Below are positions 21,562 through 32,754 of a stretch of DNA of 64,000 nucleotides, one piece after another. This stretch comes from Dysidea avara (taxonomy: Eukaryota > Porifera > Demospongiae > Dictyoceratida > Dysideidae). The notes beneath the pieces were generated by a model. The model saw only the letters and a program-made list of their open reading frames with translations. It made no database searches and was not told the DNA's origin. Position numbers and translations under genes: made by a program. The stretch covers positions 7,626,614 to 7,690,613 of the forward strand of contig NC_089273.1 in the NCBI RefSeq assembly GCF_963678975.1, given 5' to 3'. Position 1 is the first letter of the stretch. Each line of letters starts with the position of its first letter.

Positions 21562-24554
21562 ATGCCAACCACTTGTGTGGTTGTAGGTTGTAATAACCGC
21601 AAGTCTAAGCAAAGCCGTATCAGTTTTTATCGGTTTCCAAAAAGAAAAGAAGAGGAAGAGCGTCGTCGAAAGTGGATTGCCTTTGTTTCAAGGAAGAACA
21701 GCGATGGTTCGGCTTGGAAACCGGGCAAAGGAGCCCGGGTTTGTTCAGAACATTTCATAACGGGCAAAAAGTCTAACGTGTATACTAACCCTGACTACGT
21801 ACCATCTATTAAAGCCAAGAAGCCGCGAACTGCTGAATGTAATGCCATCCTGTCTCGTTTTGAACGTGCTAGCCGTCGAGCCAAATCACAGACGGAGAGG
21901 AGAAGGAAAGAAGAGAGAGACGCGCTGGAGCTTAGAAGAGTGGAGGAGGAGAAGAATCGTCGAAGCATTCGTGGTTTTAACAACGACCACATGTACACTG
22001 GCCCATACACTCGTCAAGTAGAGAACTGTGAAGAATCAAGGGAAGAACCACTGATGGAAGACTGTATCATTGGGGCAGAACTCGAGGTAGCGGAACTTGT
22101 AGACGACACGAGTTTACTGATAGATTTGCAGCCAGAATTGTTACAACCAAAGCACGATATTGCCACAGACTGTTGTATCCCAGCAGAAATAGGTATGGTA
22201 GTTGTTAGTTCAGTACAGTAATTCCTAGCTAACTGGGTAATTTCAACTCATCTGCACCCAATAGTGTTTTCTGCCTAATTCAGCCCGGCACCAGCCAGGA
22301 AATATTTAGTTCCAAGTTGACTATAGTAGACAGATTTCACTGTAATAATGATTGCACGCTTGCACCTAAATACTCTTATGTACTTATGTGTTTGAACTTG
22401 GAACTTAGTCTCACGTAGCCAGACCTTTTCCACACAGGGGCTTATTGATTCCAATAAGCTGCTGCTCGTAAAAGATTCTGGGAGATTTGGAATAACAAAC
22501 TTGTTTTAGCACCCTACAAGTCTGTAGGGTGTTACATGGTTAAATGGTTATATTCTTCATGTCGCAATGCAATGTCACAATAATTATATGCAGACTCTAA
22601 TTAGTTTTGAATCGAACTCAACGGAGACTGGATATATATATACCACACCTGTGATTGAGATCAAAAGCGCCGCACTGTTGTATATAACTGATATACCAGG
22701 CAAACTGTGGTATATAATTGATATCCCACGCTTTGTGCATGGCTACACTTACCATATATAGTGTAACTTCACACATTCCGCGAAATTCTTATCTAATAAC
22801 AAGCACCTTAATCAACCAACAATTATTCACCTGAGCAATTTTCGATAAACTCTTGTCTCCTTCACTAACTTCAATAATTGCTAGTGGGTAGGCGTGGCAC
22901 CGCCATAGAGTCTATAATATAAAATGCCTGATCCATCAAGGATTTCAAGTCTCTAATACTGACAAGAGCCTAGAATCACTCACCTGAGTAAGGAGGATTT
23001 TCAATGAACTTTTGTCTCCTTCACTAATCGTGAGTAAATGGGCGTGGCACCGTTGAATCTAAAATGTCTGATCCATCAAGGATGTCTACTCAACAGGTGC
23101 TGTTTCACTATACTTTGCCATCTATAATCGTTTCATCTACTGGGCTGTAGAATATAACAGTTATAACACGATTACTCGGGATGTGACAAAAATATAAGCA
23201 GTCGCGCCTGCAGTGCTTGTGCATATATATTTGTCATATCCCTTGTAAGCGTGTTATAGCTATAAAATATATATAGTGACATTGCATCATGCACTGCAAC
23301 CACTTGTTTCATTAACACCCTACAGATTTCCTACTCCAAATCTCCCAGGCCCTTTTGCAAGCTGGCACTTTAAATGGAATCGATAAGCCCCTGCACGGAA
23401 AAAAGGTCTGGCTACGTGAGACTACTTGAAACTATTAACAGCTTTGGACAATCCTTAGTTTTTTGAACTTGAATTGTAAGTAATGCTTTGTTTTATTTAT
23501 TGTTATATTACTTCGTATAGAGTGCCAGACAGAGGCCTAGGTAACTTGGAACACAGTTGAACAGCGGATCAACCTGCTAGAAACATTATTACATCAAAGG
23601 CCTGAATTCAGTGTGTCAACAATACGGAAGGGAAATGATAAACTGACTCGATTTTATACGGGAATGCCAACTTACAACAGTTTTGTAGCTTTTGTAAACT
23701 ACATTGAACCCAAAGCTCTACATTTACAACCTTGGCGAGGAAGTGAAACCGCCAAGCTGGATGAAGCTGTTTCAGCGGAAGTGTCGAGTTCACGAAGAAA
23801 AGGGTTTTCGTCATTGCCGGTGGCCGAGCAGCTGTTTGCAGTACTGATCAAGTTACGACGAGGGCTAGAATCTCTTGATGTTAGCATCAGGTTTAAGATC
23901 AGTGAGACTACTTACAGTAGAATGTTCACAACTTGGATAACATTTTTATCGAAAGAACTTAGATTACTTTTTCCATTTCCATCAAGGCACCTAGTGTAAC
24001 AGTGGCTACCCGATCGTTTTAAGAAGTTCAGTAACATCCGTGTAATCATCGACTGTTATGAGATTGAGTGCCAGAGGCCATCTGGCTTGCTCAATTCCTC
24101 AAAGACCTATTCACAGTATAAAAGTCGTAATACCTGGAAAATTCTTGTAGGATGTACACCCACAGGACTGATAAGCTTTGTGTCAGAAGCATGGGGTGGA
24201 AGGATGTCTGACAAAGAACTAACTGAAAGGTCAGGTCTGTTGGACATGCTAGAACCAGGGGACATGATAATGGCAGATAAGGGATTTGACATTCAAGAAA
24301 TGGTAGCAGCTAGAGGAATCCTAGTAAATGTTCCTCCTTGGTTAGAATCTTAGCAAAAACAAATGCCAGCCTCAGATGTCGAGAAGACCCGGAGAATAGC
24401 TGAACTATGCATCCATGTGGAAAGGGCAATTGGAAGGGGACGTCGTTTTAAAGTCTTGAATGAAAAGTTCCCTAGCACAATGTATGATTTGGTTAGTGAT
24501 GTTAACTCAGTATGTATGTATATTACTAACTTTGATAATCCCCTGGTCGTTTAA
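21562..24554 (+). pseudogene. THAP zinc finger / DDE transposase, three stops
   Basis: Two exons, 21562-22192 and 23521-24554, join in frame (ATAG|GTATGG donor, CGTATAG acceptor) to 554 codons. Residues 5-65 form a THAP DNA-binding finger: C5, C10, C61 and H64, with FYRFP and a YVPSI end. A basic, coiled-coil-like stretch follows. Exon 2 has the helix-turn-helix and DDE_Tnp_4-type core: D in VIIDCYEI, D in IMADKGFD and E in HVERAIGR. Stops at 23538 (TAG), 23997 (TAA) and 24351 (TAG) lie in the correct frame, so no full product can form. The intron holds a 1-kb MITE. It converges with the YqaJ gene 264 bp downstream. Confidence 0.85.
22407..23423. mobile_element. 1-kb MITE in the transposase intron
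   Basis: The ends AGTCTCACGTAGCCAGACC are perfect inverted repeats, and similarity runs about 47 bp inward (AGGGGCTTAT). ACTT flanks both sides (22403-22406 and 23424-23427). Inside, a block of about 110 bp with TAGGCGTGGCACCG and CTGATCCATCAAGGAT occurs twice in tandem (about 22830-23090). No coding potential. The superfamily is not clear; a 4-bp duplication would fit several. Confidence 0.75.
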
Positions 24555-24817
24555 TTAATGACTTTAATGTTGTAATATTTGAAATATTGTAAAACAGTGT
24601 AGTGATACACATACAAAGAAAATACACAAGTACAAATAAGATAAAATCACTTATCACTTGGCATTTTCCTTATAGCACCAATGGACCAGACTTTGTCAAT
24701 ATATTGGATTGGTCTTTGGCTTATCTTAGTTTGTTAGCAACAATAATAATGCTAGGAATTTTTTTATGTTGCTTTTAATCACTAATGAAGAGAGCCTGGG
24801 TGTGAGAATACAAAGTT
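24555..24817. other. Gap between the two convergent transposon genes
   Basis: AT-rich and non-coding. It must hold the 3' ends of both transcripts. No clear AATAAA is certain on either strand. Confidence 0.4.
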
Positions 24818-25156
24818 TTATGCAGTCACTCCAAACTTCTCTAGGAACATGCACCTCGACAACAGTTCTGGTACAACATGGTAGAGGTAAAACTGTTCTA
24901 GTTTCTCTTCTAGGTTCTTCCAGTAGTCTGCATCAGCCAAAATGCTGTCTACCACCACAACGCCATTGCTGTACACAATGTAGTCACACCACTCAACACC
25001 TAATATTGCCATTTCTCCCTGTACTTGTGCATAATATCCATGGTTGGTAGGAAGGTGTAAGAGGCCACCAGATCCTTTCTTCATGAAAAAGGCAGGAAAC
25101 TGTTCTGCTATCTCAGTGGGAGTGAGTTCAATTGTGATGGTACTCTTAATACTATA

Positions 25157-25811
25157 TGTGACTGAATTTGACAAAACAAGGCTTCGACGCACAAAGCTTT
25201 GTTAGGAGATATGGCGATGTTAAGGAATCATTGTGTAATAACTTCCCAGTGCCTACAGCTGTGCAAACAAAATTTGCACCAATTGTTCGTCTGTTCACTA
25301 GCTATCACTGAGTGGGTGTATACATTTCTGATACCCAAAATTTGCCCTGTTTTGAGCAGCTTTTTTCGAGCGGGTAATAATATCACAGATGGTAGTAATA
25401 GGGTGGGAGGGTGGGGGTAGTAATAGGGTGGGAGGGTGGGGGTGGACGGTGGTCTTAATATACGGGTATAAAATGGAGTAAGAAGACGATTGGAATCCAG
25501 AGGCCAAGTTTGGGCTCTCCATGGTCCTCAAATTACTCCAAATTGACTGAGAACACTATTGGCGAGCTCTCTGTGAAGTCCCAGCTCACTACACACCATT
25601 ATCAAAAAGCCATGGCCATTTAATGGTGCCAATCTCACACTCGTGGCTTTGACAGGGTCGGAAGAAAGCTGCTACAGAAACCAGACTTGTCAGTGCTGAA
25701 GGAAGTACAGTGTGAAATATGATAGTGTATTAGACCAGCAATCCATTTCTGGTAAAATCGTAAGTTTGATTTTGTTTGTGTGGAAGCCTGGTTTTGTGAA
25801 ATCCGGTCACA
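25157..25811. mobile_element. TGTGAC-family element inside the YqaJ coding exon
   Basis: The ends are TGTGACTGAATTTGAC and, inverted, TGTGACCGGATTTCAC, with TA on both sides (25155-25156 and 25812-25813). The arms share AGGCTTC(C/G)ACxCAC. The 655-bp interior is homologous to 20376-21013 and more distantly to 59630-60304. A G-rich tandem lies at about 25398-25455. It has destroyed the YqaJ frame. Confidence 0.9.
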
Positions 25812-26791
25812 TATGGACACTTTATTTCAAGACAGCCATAACAACAAGTGTCAGTACTCCTACATAATATCTTCCCATCTGATGATGCTCCTAGGAAACT
25901 TTTGTCAGGTAGAAGATGTAACCCCGTCGGTTGCACTATCATGTCTTCACCAATAGATTTCCTGTTTTCTAAATAACATTGCCTGGCCTTTGCTTCGTTT
26001 TCTTTTCCCCACCGCATTGCAGGAGGTATGTGCTCCATGGGTCCATTATATCCCATAATGTCTATAACTAGTCTAGTTGGATCTGTTGCAGCTCGTCTCT
26101 TCAATATCTCACCAAACCGAGAACTAGTGAGCCTTCCATTATGTAGCACTATCCACAGTTCACTATCAGACTGTGTACGAGTAGCAGCTTCTATTGCTTC
26201 CACTTGACTGTTAGAAAGCTGCATGCTACTAATGAAGCGATGACAATCAACTACAGATGGATCAACTTGTACAGCATGTGTTTCACTGTTCCATGTTTTG
26301 TGTGAGAATAAAACATGATTCCAAAGACTAGGATTATTGATCTCTGCAGCAGGCTGCAAACATCTAGGGTTTGGCGAGTCACGCCAAAACTGTTGTAGGC
26401 CTGTATTGGGTACAGAATTCTGCAAATCTGTCAATAACAAATGTAAATGGTTTCGATCAATTTCAACGCGATGTTCTGGTAAATGTGGATCAAATAAGCT
26501 TCTCTTGATTTCACTAACTCCTTGTGTTTCAGATCTAGGGGTGTCACCATGACTATGTTTCACAAATTTCATATTCCGTGCACATTCTGGAGAAACGATT
26601 TTTTTTGGCGGTTGATGCCAAGCCATAGGTTGCGAAGTCTTTGATAATTCTGATGGCAATTCCTCATCATTAGCATGATAATCAATAAAAAACAAAAGAG
26701 CTGCAATGTGATTGCATGCCTGACCTAACCTATAAAGTACATAGTGTACATAATACATAAATTTTGCACCTATCATTGTGCCTTTAAACTA

Positions 26792-26811
26792 TTATATATA
26801 TATATATATAT
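26792..26811. repeat. (TA)n microsatellite in the YqaJ intron
   Basis: Ten TA units, within the 283-bp intron between the two SWIM halves. Confidence 0.7.
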
Positions 26812-27653
26812 GGGACTATGGTGGGGATTTGACATAGCATAAGGCCCAGTTTCAACATGGGATTATTTGATGCTGTATAGAAAGTACAAAAACAAAAATA
26901 CTTGGGCACTTAATGAATAGATGTCCAATACTTTTCCCCTGTAAAGCTCCACCTATGCCCAAGGGAGTGGGGCGATACAATTATAGGTGCATTACACCCA
27001 CTGGTCACTTACCCTGATACACAAGAACATTTCCCAGCATACACGTCGCCATTGTCACCATTGACTGCAACATACACCTCAAGTGGAGTCTCACAAGACA
27101 GGGAATGATATACATAGGCTCTGAAGTACAGGACTCTCAAATTCAAATCATTGCTGACAGGACATTGATACAGCCATACATTCTTTACAAAGCCGTCATA
27201 AAAGAACTTAAAGGCTTTCAACTGCCTGTACGCATTCATGCTTTGCATATCAAACGTCTTGTCCCTTCCATACACAAGATATACTACCAAATTCATTAAG
27301 GTGAACTCCATCAGTATTCCAGGCAACTTCTTTTCCCACCAAGTCACACTCGCAAAAGATGGCAGGCTGCGAAGGACGCGCTTTGTTTCTTCAGTCAAGT
27401 AAGATATGGTGGTGATATCATCTGACTCGGGATTTCCACACTGCAAAGCCCCAATACGAGCCATCCCCATAATTCGATCAGTAATGTCATCCTTTCTAAT
27501 GGAACCAGTTAAACGAACGTGAACTTCCTTAGCGAGCGTCTTCAATTCTTGCACCTTCAGCTTCTGCAACAATGTAGCAAGCAACTCTACTTCTTCATCA
27601 ACCAGCTCCTGGCCTCGGAAAAGTAATTCCTTGGCTTCACAGAGCGGCGCCAT

Positions 27654-27733
27654 TGTTACGTTGCCTACCAACGTGACTAATTCCGGATTTTACGGACAAC
27701 TTCGTTATACTGGAAAAACGTCTATACAACTTT
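27654..27733 (-). promoter_or_regulatory. 5' region of the YqaJ gene, inverted copy B
   Basis: On the - strand it reads TATAGACGTTTTTCCAGTAT, AAAATCCGGAA and TTGGTAGGCAAC before the ATG at 27653, matching 21488-21561. The two genes thus start inside the two inner ends of one inverted repeat. Confidence 0.6.
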
Positions 27734-28300
27734 CCTCTTTTAAGCTGGGTACTTTTCTGTTACTCTGTAAATGGTGAAATTTGGCTGGAGGCTACCCAGT
27801 TACATGGTTACAACATAATATATGATGATACTTGTCAAATCCATTCTACACTCACATGCATGGTATACAACTTGCATCTTTTAAGCTGGTTACTTTTCTG
27901 TTACTCTGTAAATGGTGAAATTTGGCTGGAGGTTACCCAGTTACATGGTTACCACATATGATGCTACTTGTCAAATCCATTCTACCCCCACATGCATAGT
28001 ATACAACTTGCATCTTTTAAGCTGGTTACTTTTCTGTTACTCTGCAAATGGTAAAATTTGGCTGGAAGTTACCCAGTTACATGGTTACCACATATGATGC
28101 TACTTGTCAAATCGATTCTACTCTCACGTTCATGGTATACAACTTGTATCTTTATTTTGGCTAGTTAAATTTCTGTTACTCTGTAAATGCTGAAATTTGT
28201 TTGGTAGTTAGCCAGTTACCACATATCATACTACACGTACTTGTCAAATCCATTTTACTCTCATCACTATACAACTTACATCTTGATTTAGGCTGGTTAC
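27734..28300 (-). repeat. Right satellite array, about 4 units
   Basis: The same 138-bp unit as at 9140-11034, read on the other strand (CCCAGTTACATGGTTACCAC and so on). The array is much shorter than on the left, so copy number has changed independently at the two ends. Confidence 0.9.
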
Positions 28301-28632
28301 TAGTTATATACTGAAATGGCTGTTAGTTACCCAGTTTGATGGTTTCCATTTGTCATTCCACTTTTTAAATCCATTCTGCTCAAATGTTAGCTTCTTTGTT
28401 AGTTATCTAAATACAATCTCCACTAGGTTTTTCATTCATGATTTTGCTTGTCGTTCCCAGACTCATGTTTAAATTACAATTTGGAGTACTGGCTAGTCAG
28501 CAATTTGCTGTTGGAGCCCAGGGGCACAGTGTAGCTAGCTACTGCGCTTTATAACATTTTGTTACTTTGTTACCTTTGTTACTATGTAACCCTTCCCAAA
28601 ACTCAACATCACCCTCTCCACATATCAAGCCA
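28020..28632 (-). repeat. Right terminal inverted repeat of the composite transposon
   Basis: Reverse complement of 8844-9465 with only scattered changes. The last bases TATCAAGCCA mark the edge; beyond it (CTACTGAC) homology stops. Confidence 0.85.
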
Positions 28633-28996
28633 CTACTGACAAGAACAGGCAGCTTGACTAAATTGGAGGGTTTTGCAATGCGTTAAACAGGAAGGCCATT
28701 CGCAACTGACTGAAACAGCTGACCTACTGAAGAATACGAAGGTGACTTTTCTACTAGCAATATTCAACTTGGTGTACAGTACTTTGTAATTTAGATATGG
28801 AAAGTGTAGCAAACAGTTTATCTACAGTGTTGTGGAACCATGCACTGGCTGACGGACTGGCAAGACGGTGCTAAAGTTGCAGTCTCATGGCTGCTTCAAA
28901 ATGACTGGTACATCGAATTGTGAAATTTCAGACAGTTGAATCTCTAATGCCGAGTTTAATGCCTAACTCAGCCAGGTGACAAAGCTACGTATCTAA

Positions 28997-30114
28997 GGCC
29001 ACTCCAAGTCATACCTTAGTTTCTGGTCACTCCCTAGCCAACAAAAGGATGCGGGCGGGCGGAGGATCAGGACTTCAGGACTATCATAGACTCTTACATA
29101 TACACCAGTAATACTGTAATGTTATTAATTTTGCTCAATTTACCCATTTCATATTGAGTTTACAACCAAGCTTAACCAACATTCTTATAGCATAAGTAGT
29201 TAATTATATGCTTCTGCAAAGTGCACCAGGAAAATTGTTGATGGCTAGCTACACTGCTGAGCACAACAATGTGTAGCTAACACTAAGGAAAGGTCTGCTC
29301 ATGTAGCTACTTTTGCTTTACAAATGAAATGTTTCATTAGCTATGTCAGGAAATTATTATTTATTAGCTAGCTAATAATAATCCAAAACTATATTAACAC
29401 ACCAGAAACTCTTTCAAATGTGAAGTCTTCGTCAACTATATATGCATGTGTTTCCAGCCTTCTATACAGTAAACCTTCAGTAAAGTAGCTGTCAAAGTTT
29501 TGAGTTGAGTTGTTGAGTGCTCCAGGCTAGTGTTTTTCAGTGATCATGTGGGAAAGCTAAGTTAATGTTTAAACTAAGGGATGCCATGCACTTGTTAATT
29601 TAGGACCATACTTGCAATTATTTAATCATGGAAAAGTTGAAGTTTGAGCTCACCAAATGTTACCGGATTTCTAGTCAGTATATCAGTGATCAGTGATAAG
29701 GAAGTCCAAGTTTAGATCCACTAGAAGAGTTACTAGATTAATCATTAGAGGACCACATCTGAATTGTTAGGAAAGTTTAAGCTATGGTATATCTGATCAT
29801 TAGGCTAGTGATCAATGCTACATACATACTGTACTGAAGTTACTTACTGGCAACAGAAGCATTACTAATAGCTATATAGCTAATCAAGGACAAGTCAAAA
29901 ACCTTATAGTAGTATCTGTCTATTCTAGTATTAAAGTTAAGGGTAGTGTGACTGCTCTATTAGAGTATCTCGATCTTTTGCAGTGTTTAAAAATCACTGT
30001 CCTTGGTCACGTACACTTAAGCGCCTGTAATATTAATAATAGTCCTCATAAACTGGGGTTCCAGTTTTCCATGCGGGCGGGTGACCAGAAACTAAGGTTT
30101 GACTTGGTGTGGCC
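28997..30114. mobile_element. PIF/Harbinger-type MITE, TAA duplication
   Basis: The ends GGCCACTCCAAGTCA and, inverted, GGCCACACCAAGTCA continue as a ~40-bp inverted repeat (CCTTAGTTTCTGGTCAC in both). TAA lies outside both ends (28994-28996 and 30115-30117). Ends starting GG and a 3-bp TAA duplication are the PIF/Harbinger signature. The 1118-bp interior has no transposase and holds one GACTGCTCTATTAGAGTATC motif at about 29950. Confidence 0.85.
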
Positions 30115-30117
30115 TAA

Positions 30118-31339
30118 CCTCAGTTTGCCAGCTGTTACAATAAAGTGTGAGTGTTTACAGTGGATAGCTGCCATTATGTACCCTTTACAGAGCAGCTGAC
30201 ATCATGCCAATCCTACCCACTGAGTGTAATGTGCATGCTGATATGGTTACGTTCTGCCATATGCACAGTGGCAGCCAAGTAACCTAGGAGACAGCCTGGC
30301 AGGTTAGTTACACATTCCTATCAAGACTCACGGTAGGGAGTCGCAGGGCCAAGAAACTACAAAGCGCACGCCCAATTAAAAGACGCGCGGCCACTACTGT
30401 GAGTTATTTTCGTGTAGGGCCGGTTTCGTAATATTAGTCCTAGATTACGCAACATGTCTCAATAGATTTGTATTGCATTACATGATAAAAAAATCTTTAG
30501 GAGTCGTCATCATCATCATCATAGATTTCTTGCGACCTCGCTAACATAAAAAAATAACCATCGCAAAATAAAAAATAGGCGTATTTCACTTTATTTATCT
30601 ACCTTATGTTACAACTACTGTCACGTTATACCAGTCAACATAGTCGTGTTTGTATAGTCCATCTAGCACTGACATTATCTAATCCTGGTTTGCCTATACG
30701 CGTATTTTCTTCAATCAAACCTCTAATCCCTACAATAAGGCACGACGTGGACACAAACTCTAATGCCTGATCAAAATAAGTTGTGACAACGTGCTGAACC
30801 GTAAGTTCCCTAGGGATGGCGTTTTAAGCAGAAATATTTTAAATTCCATTTAGTGCCACACCCCATGCGAGCGTTTATAAATCGCCAGTTGTCTTATGGT
30901 GTGAAGAACAAAATCACTAGCGAAGGTGCTTTAAGCATACTCTTCAATTCTCTATTTACATGTAATTTTTAATAGATTAACCACAAAGGCCGATAAGGTG
31001 AATACAAAAGGTAACAAGCCTTTAGGGGTTACCACCTCTATGTAGTGTTTACCATGTAGCTTGTGTTGTGGCTTTCATTAAGTATTATGCACACACAAAT
31101 GGTGCAACAAAATTTTGTAATGGATTGCTCGAATGTGGTTGGTGGTGTTGTGGCTCGAATGTGGTTCGTGGTTTGCCAGTGACCATGTATGAGTTGGGGT
31201 TGTACCACACAACTTACACAATATTCAAATTTCATGATGGCCATGAAAATTTCTTGCCATATGGTAAACATACAACAATGTGTAACAACGTTAATCAACA
31301 TCACATCAATGATTTCTTGTATGTCAGCATGACGATACT
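30118..31339. other. No supported gene
   Basis: A short imperfect inverted pair (CTCACGGTAG and CTACTGTGAG, about 30329-30405) encloses a GC-richer patch. Open frames on both strands at about 31040-31360 overlap each other and contain direct repeats (GGCTCGAATGTGGTT type), so I do not call them genes. Confidence 0.3.
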
Positions 31340-31496
31340 GAGACCTGTAAAAGAATAAGCAGGCACTGAAGTTAACCTTAAATTAAACACTCATGCAACT
31401 GACCTGGAATACTGGTTGCAACACCAAAAACACTTGTTTCGATATCTGATGACACAATCCAGCAGGCGCTGAATTAAAAGAGAATGTACAAAAAAT
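31340..31496. repeat. Duplicated ~157-bp module, copy 1
   Basis: It matches 32498-32655 at about nine positions in ten, starting GAGACCTGTAAAAGAATAAG. On the - strand both copies hold an open stretch with VSSDIET and FGVAT, bounded by acceptor-like TTTTAATTCAG and donor-like CCAG|GTCAGT sites, so it could be a duplicated exon pair. I do not recognise a protein. Confidence 0.55.
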
Positions 31497-32026
31497 AAAT
31501 ATACCGAGCTGTATCAATAATAGCATGGATAATCAAAATGAACAAAAATTATATCCCAGGCTAAGTGAATGAATAACATAACTGTTGGGTAAGCATGTAA
31601 AACCTGAACATTAGGACATTAGTCAAACAAAAGTACGTTATCACAACTTGGTCATAATACAATGTTTGTACCACTGGACTTCACACTGGTTGCCCAAAAA
31701 TTGTGCCATTCCAGGACAACAGCATAATTATGAAACAAATACGTAGTTACTACAACACAGAAGGCTTACTGTTGTACTGTCTACACTATAATACCATACC
31801 TGTTTCACTGCCCATACAAAAGTCTCAATAGTAGCAGTGAAATTTATCCCGTATTTCACTGACAGCAGTGAAAAAGTTGTAATTGCAATTTCATTGGCTA
31901 GAATTTATGTTAACAATGTAGCGCCAATTAGTGTCGACGCGCGTTTAGTACATAGTGACAAATTGCGTACATGGCAATGCTAATGCACAGCATGCGTATA
32001 TGCAGCGAGTATGGTATTAACTGGGA

Positions 32027-32179
32027 ATAGCATGGGTAGCAGTGAAATTTGGGATAAATACCACTCTTGTTGTATTTGAAATGGTAAATTTCACTCGGCT
32101 TCGCCTCGTGAAATTTATCCCCATTTCCAATACAACACTCGTGATATTTATCCCAAATTTCACTGCTACCCATGCTATT
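32027..32179. mobile_element. Foldback MITE, arms ~70 bp
   Basis: AATAGCATGGGTAGCAGTG at the left is mirrored by CACTGCTACCCATGCTATT at the right, and the pairing continues through AAATTTGGGATAAATA to a loop near 32103. A related partial copy lies at about 31826-31875. Confidence 0.75.
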
Positions 32180-32497
32180 ACTAGTACATATACCATAATT
32201 TAAAAACATAACAGGTAGGCATTAAATACAATACACTTAACAACTGGGCACTAGGAAAAAATCACTAACATCACAACATGTAAATTGACGTAGAAATTAA
32301 CACCCTTGATGCCACTACAGTCTACACTGGATATTTGTTTGAACCCATCAACACTATAACCGATACATCTGAGTAGACTGACCTGCAAATTCACATCACT
32401 AGTATACAGTGATAATTGATAACTACAAAAACAACAATTGCAATAATACAATTCTTCTGTATGTCAACTGACCTGAAATTCATGACACTCGATATCG

Positions 32498-32655
32498 AGA
32501 CCTGTAAAAGAATAAGCAGGCACTGAAGTTAACCTTAAATTAAACACACATGCAAACTGACCTGGAACATTGGTCGCAACACCAAAGACACCTGTTTCGA
32601 TATCTGACGAAACAATCCAGCAGGCACTGAATTAAAAAGAGAATGTGCAAAAAAT
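32498..32655. repeat. Duplicated ~157-bp module, copy 2
   Basis: Partner of 31340-31496. In this copy the - strand frame stays open for about 55 codons (FGVATNVPGQFACVFNLR, then YSFTGLDIECHEF) across the position where copy 1 has a one-base difference. Confidence 0.55.
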
Positions 32656-32754
32656 CGGGTGGTTCTATGTGTATCTTGTCCTTACAATACATCATCATTA
32701 CATCATTGTGTAATTGTTTAGTATATACCACAGTAGTAGGAAAGTGTAGTTAAT

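Larger units (their letters stand above)
24818..27653 (-). pseudogene. SWIM zinc finger / YqaJ-type nuclease, split by a MITE
   Basis: Exon 1 runs 27653-27013 (donor GG|GTAAGT), exon 2 26729-24818 (acceptor TTATAG). The first 70 residues are helical. The SWIM finger spans the intron: CSC before it and CNH after it (CxCx7CxH). The YqaJ/lambda-exonuclease fold follows: TSSRFGEI, MRWGKENEAKA, LGASSDGK and CLEIKCP, then YYAQVQGEMAI, with E, D and ExK as expected catalytic residues. An element at 25157-25811 interrupts the frame directly after KCP-Y. Without it and one TA the frame continues exactly, giving 631 codons. YqaJ-like proteins degrade DNA ends during recombination; here it is probably the helper gene of the transposon. 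Confidence 0.85.
8844..28632. mobile_element. 19.8-kb composite DNA transposon with long inverted ends
   Basis: Positions 8844 inward and 28632 inward read the same sequence on opposite strands. They start TGGCTTGATA and stay nearly identical for about 0.6 kb, into a ~138-bp satellite. The core carries a + strand THAP/DDE gene and a - strand SWIM/YqaJ gene that converge at about 24.6-24.8 kb. Later insertions (11035-18605, 18808-19496, 20376-21013, 22407-23423, 25157-25811) account for much of the length. No clean target duplication was found at the outer edges (GATA before, CTAC after). THAP plus a DDE_Tnp_4-type domain is known from several eukaryotic transposon groups, and I do not assign a superfamily. 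Confidence 0.75.

Noticed and set aside
22567-22761. 64-codon frame in the transposase intron
   Set aside because: Lies within the 1-kb MITE and consists of its AT-rich interior.
31038-31358. Overlapping 88- and 96-codon frames on opposite strands
   Set aside because: They mirror each other across a region with short direct repeats; no domain or splice support.
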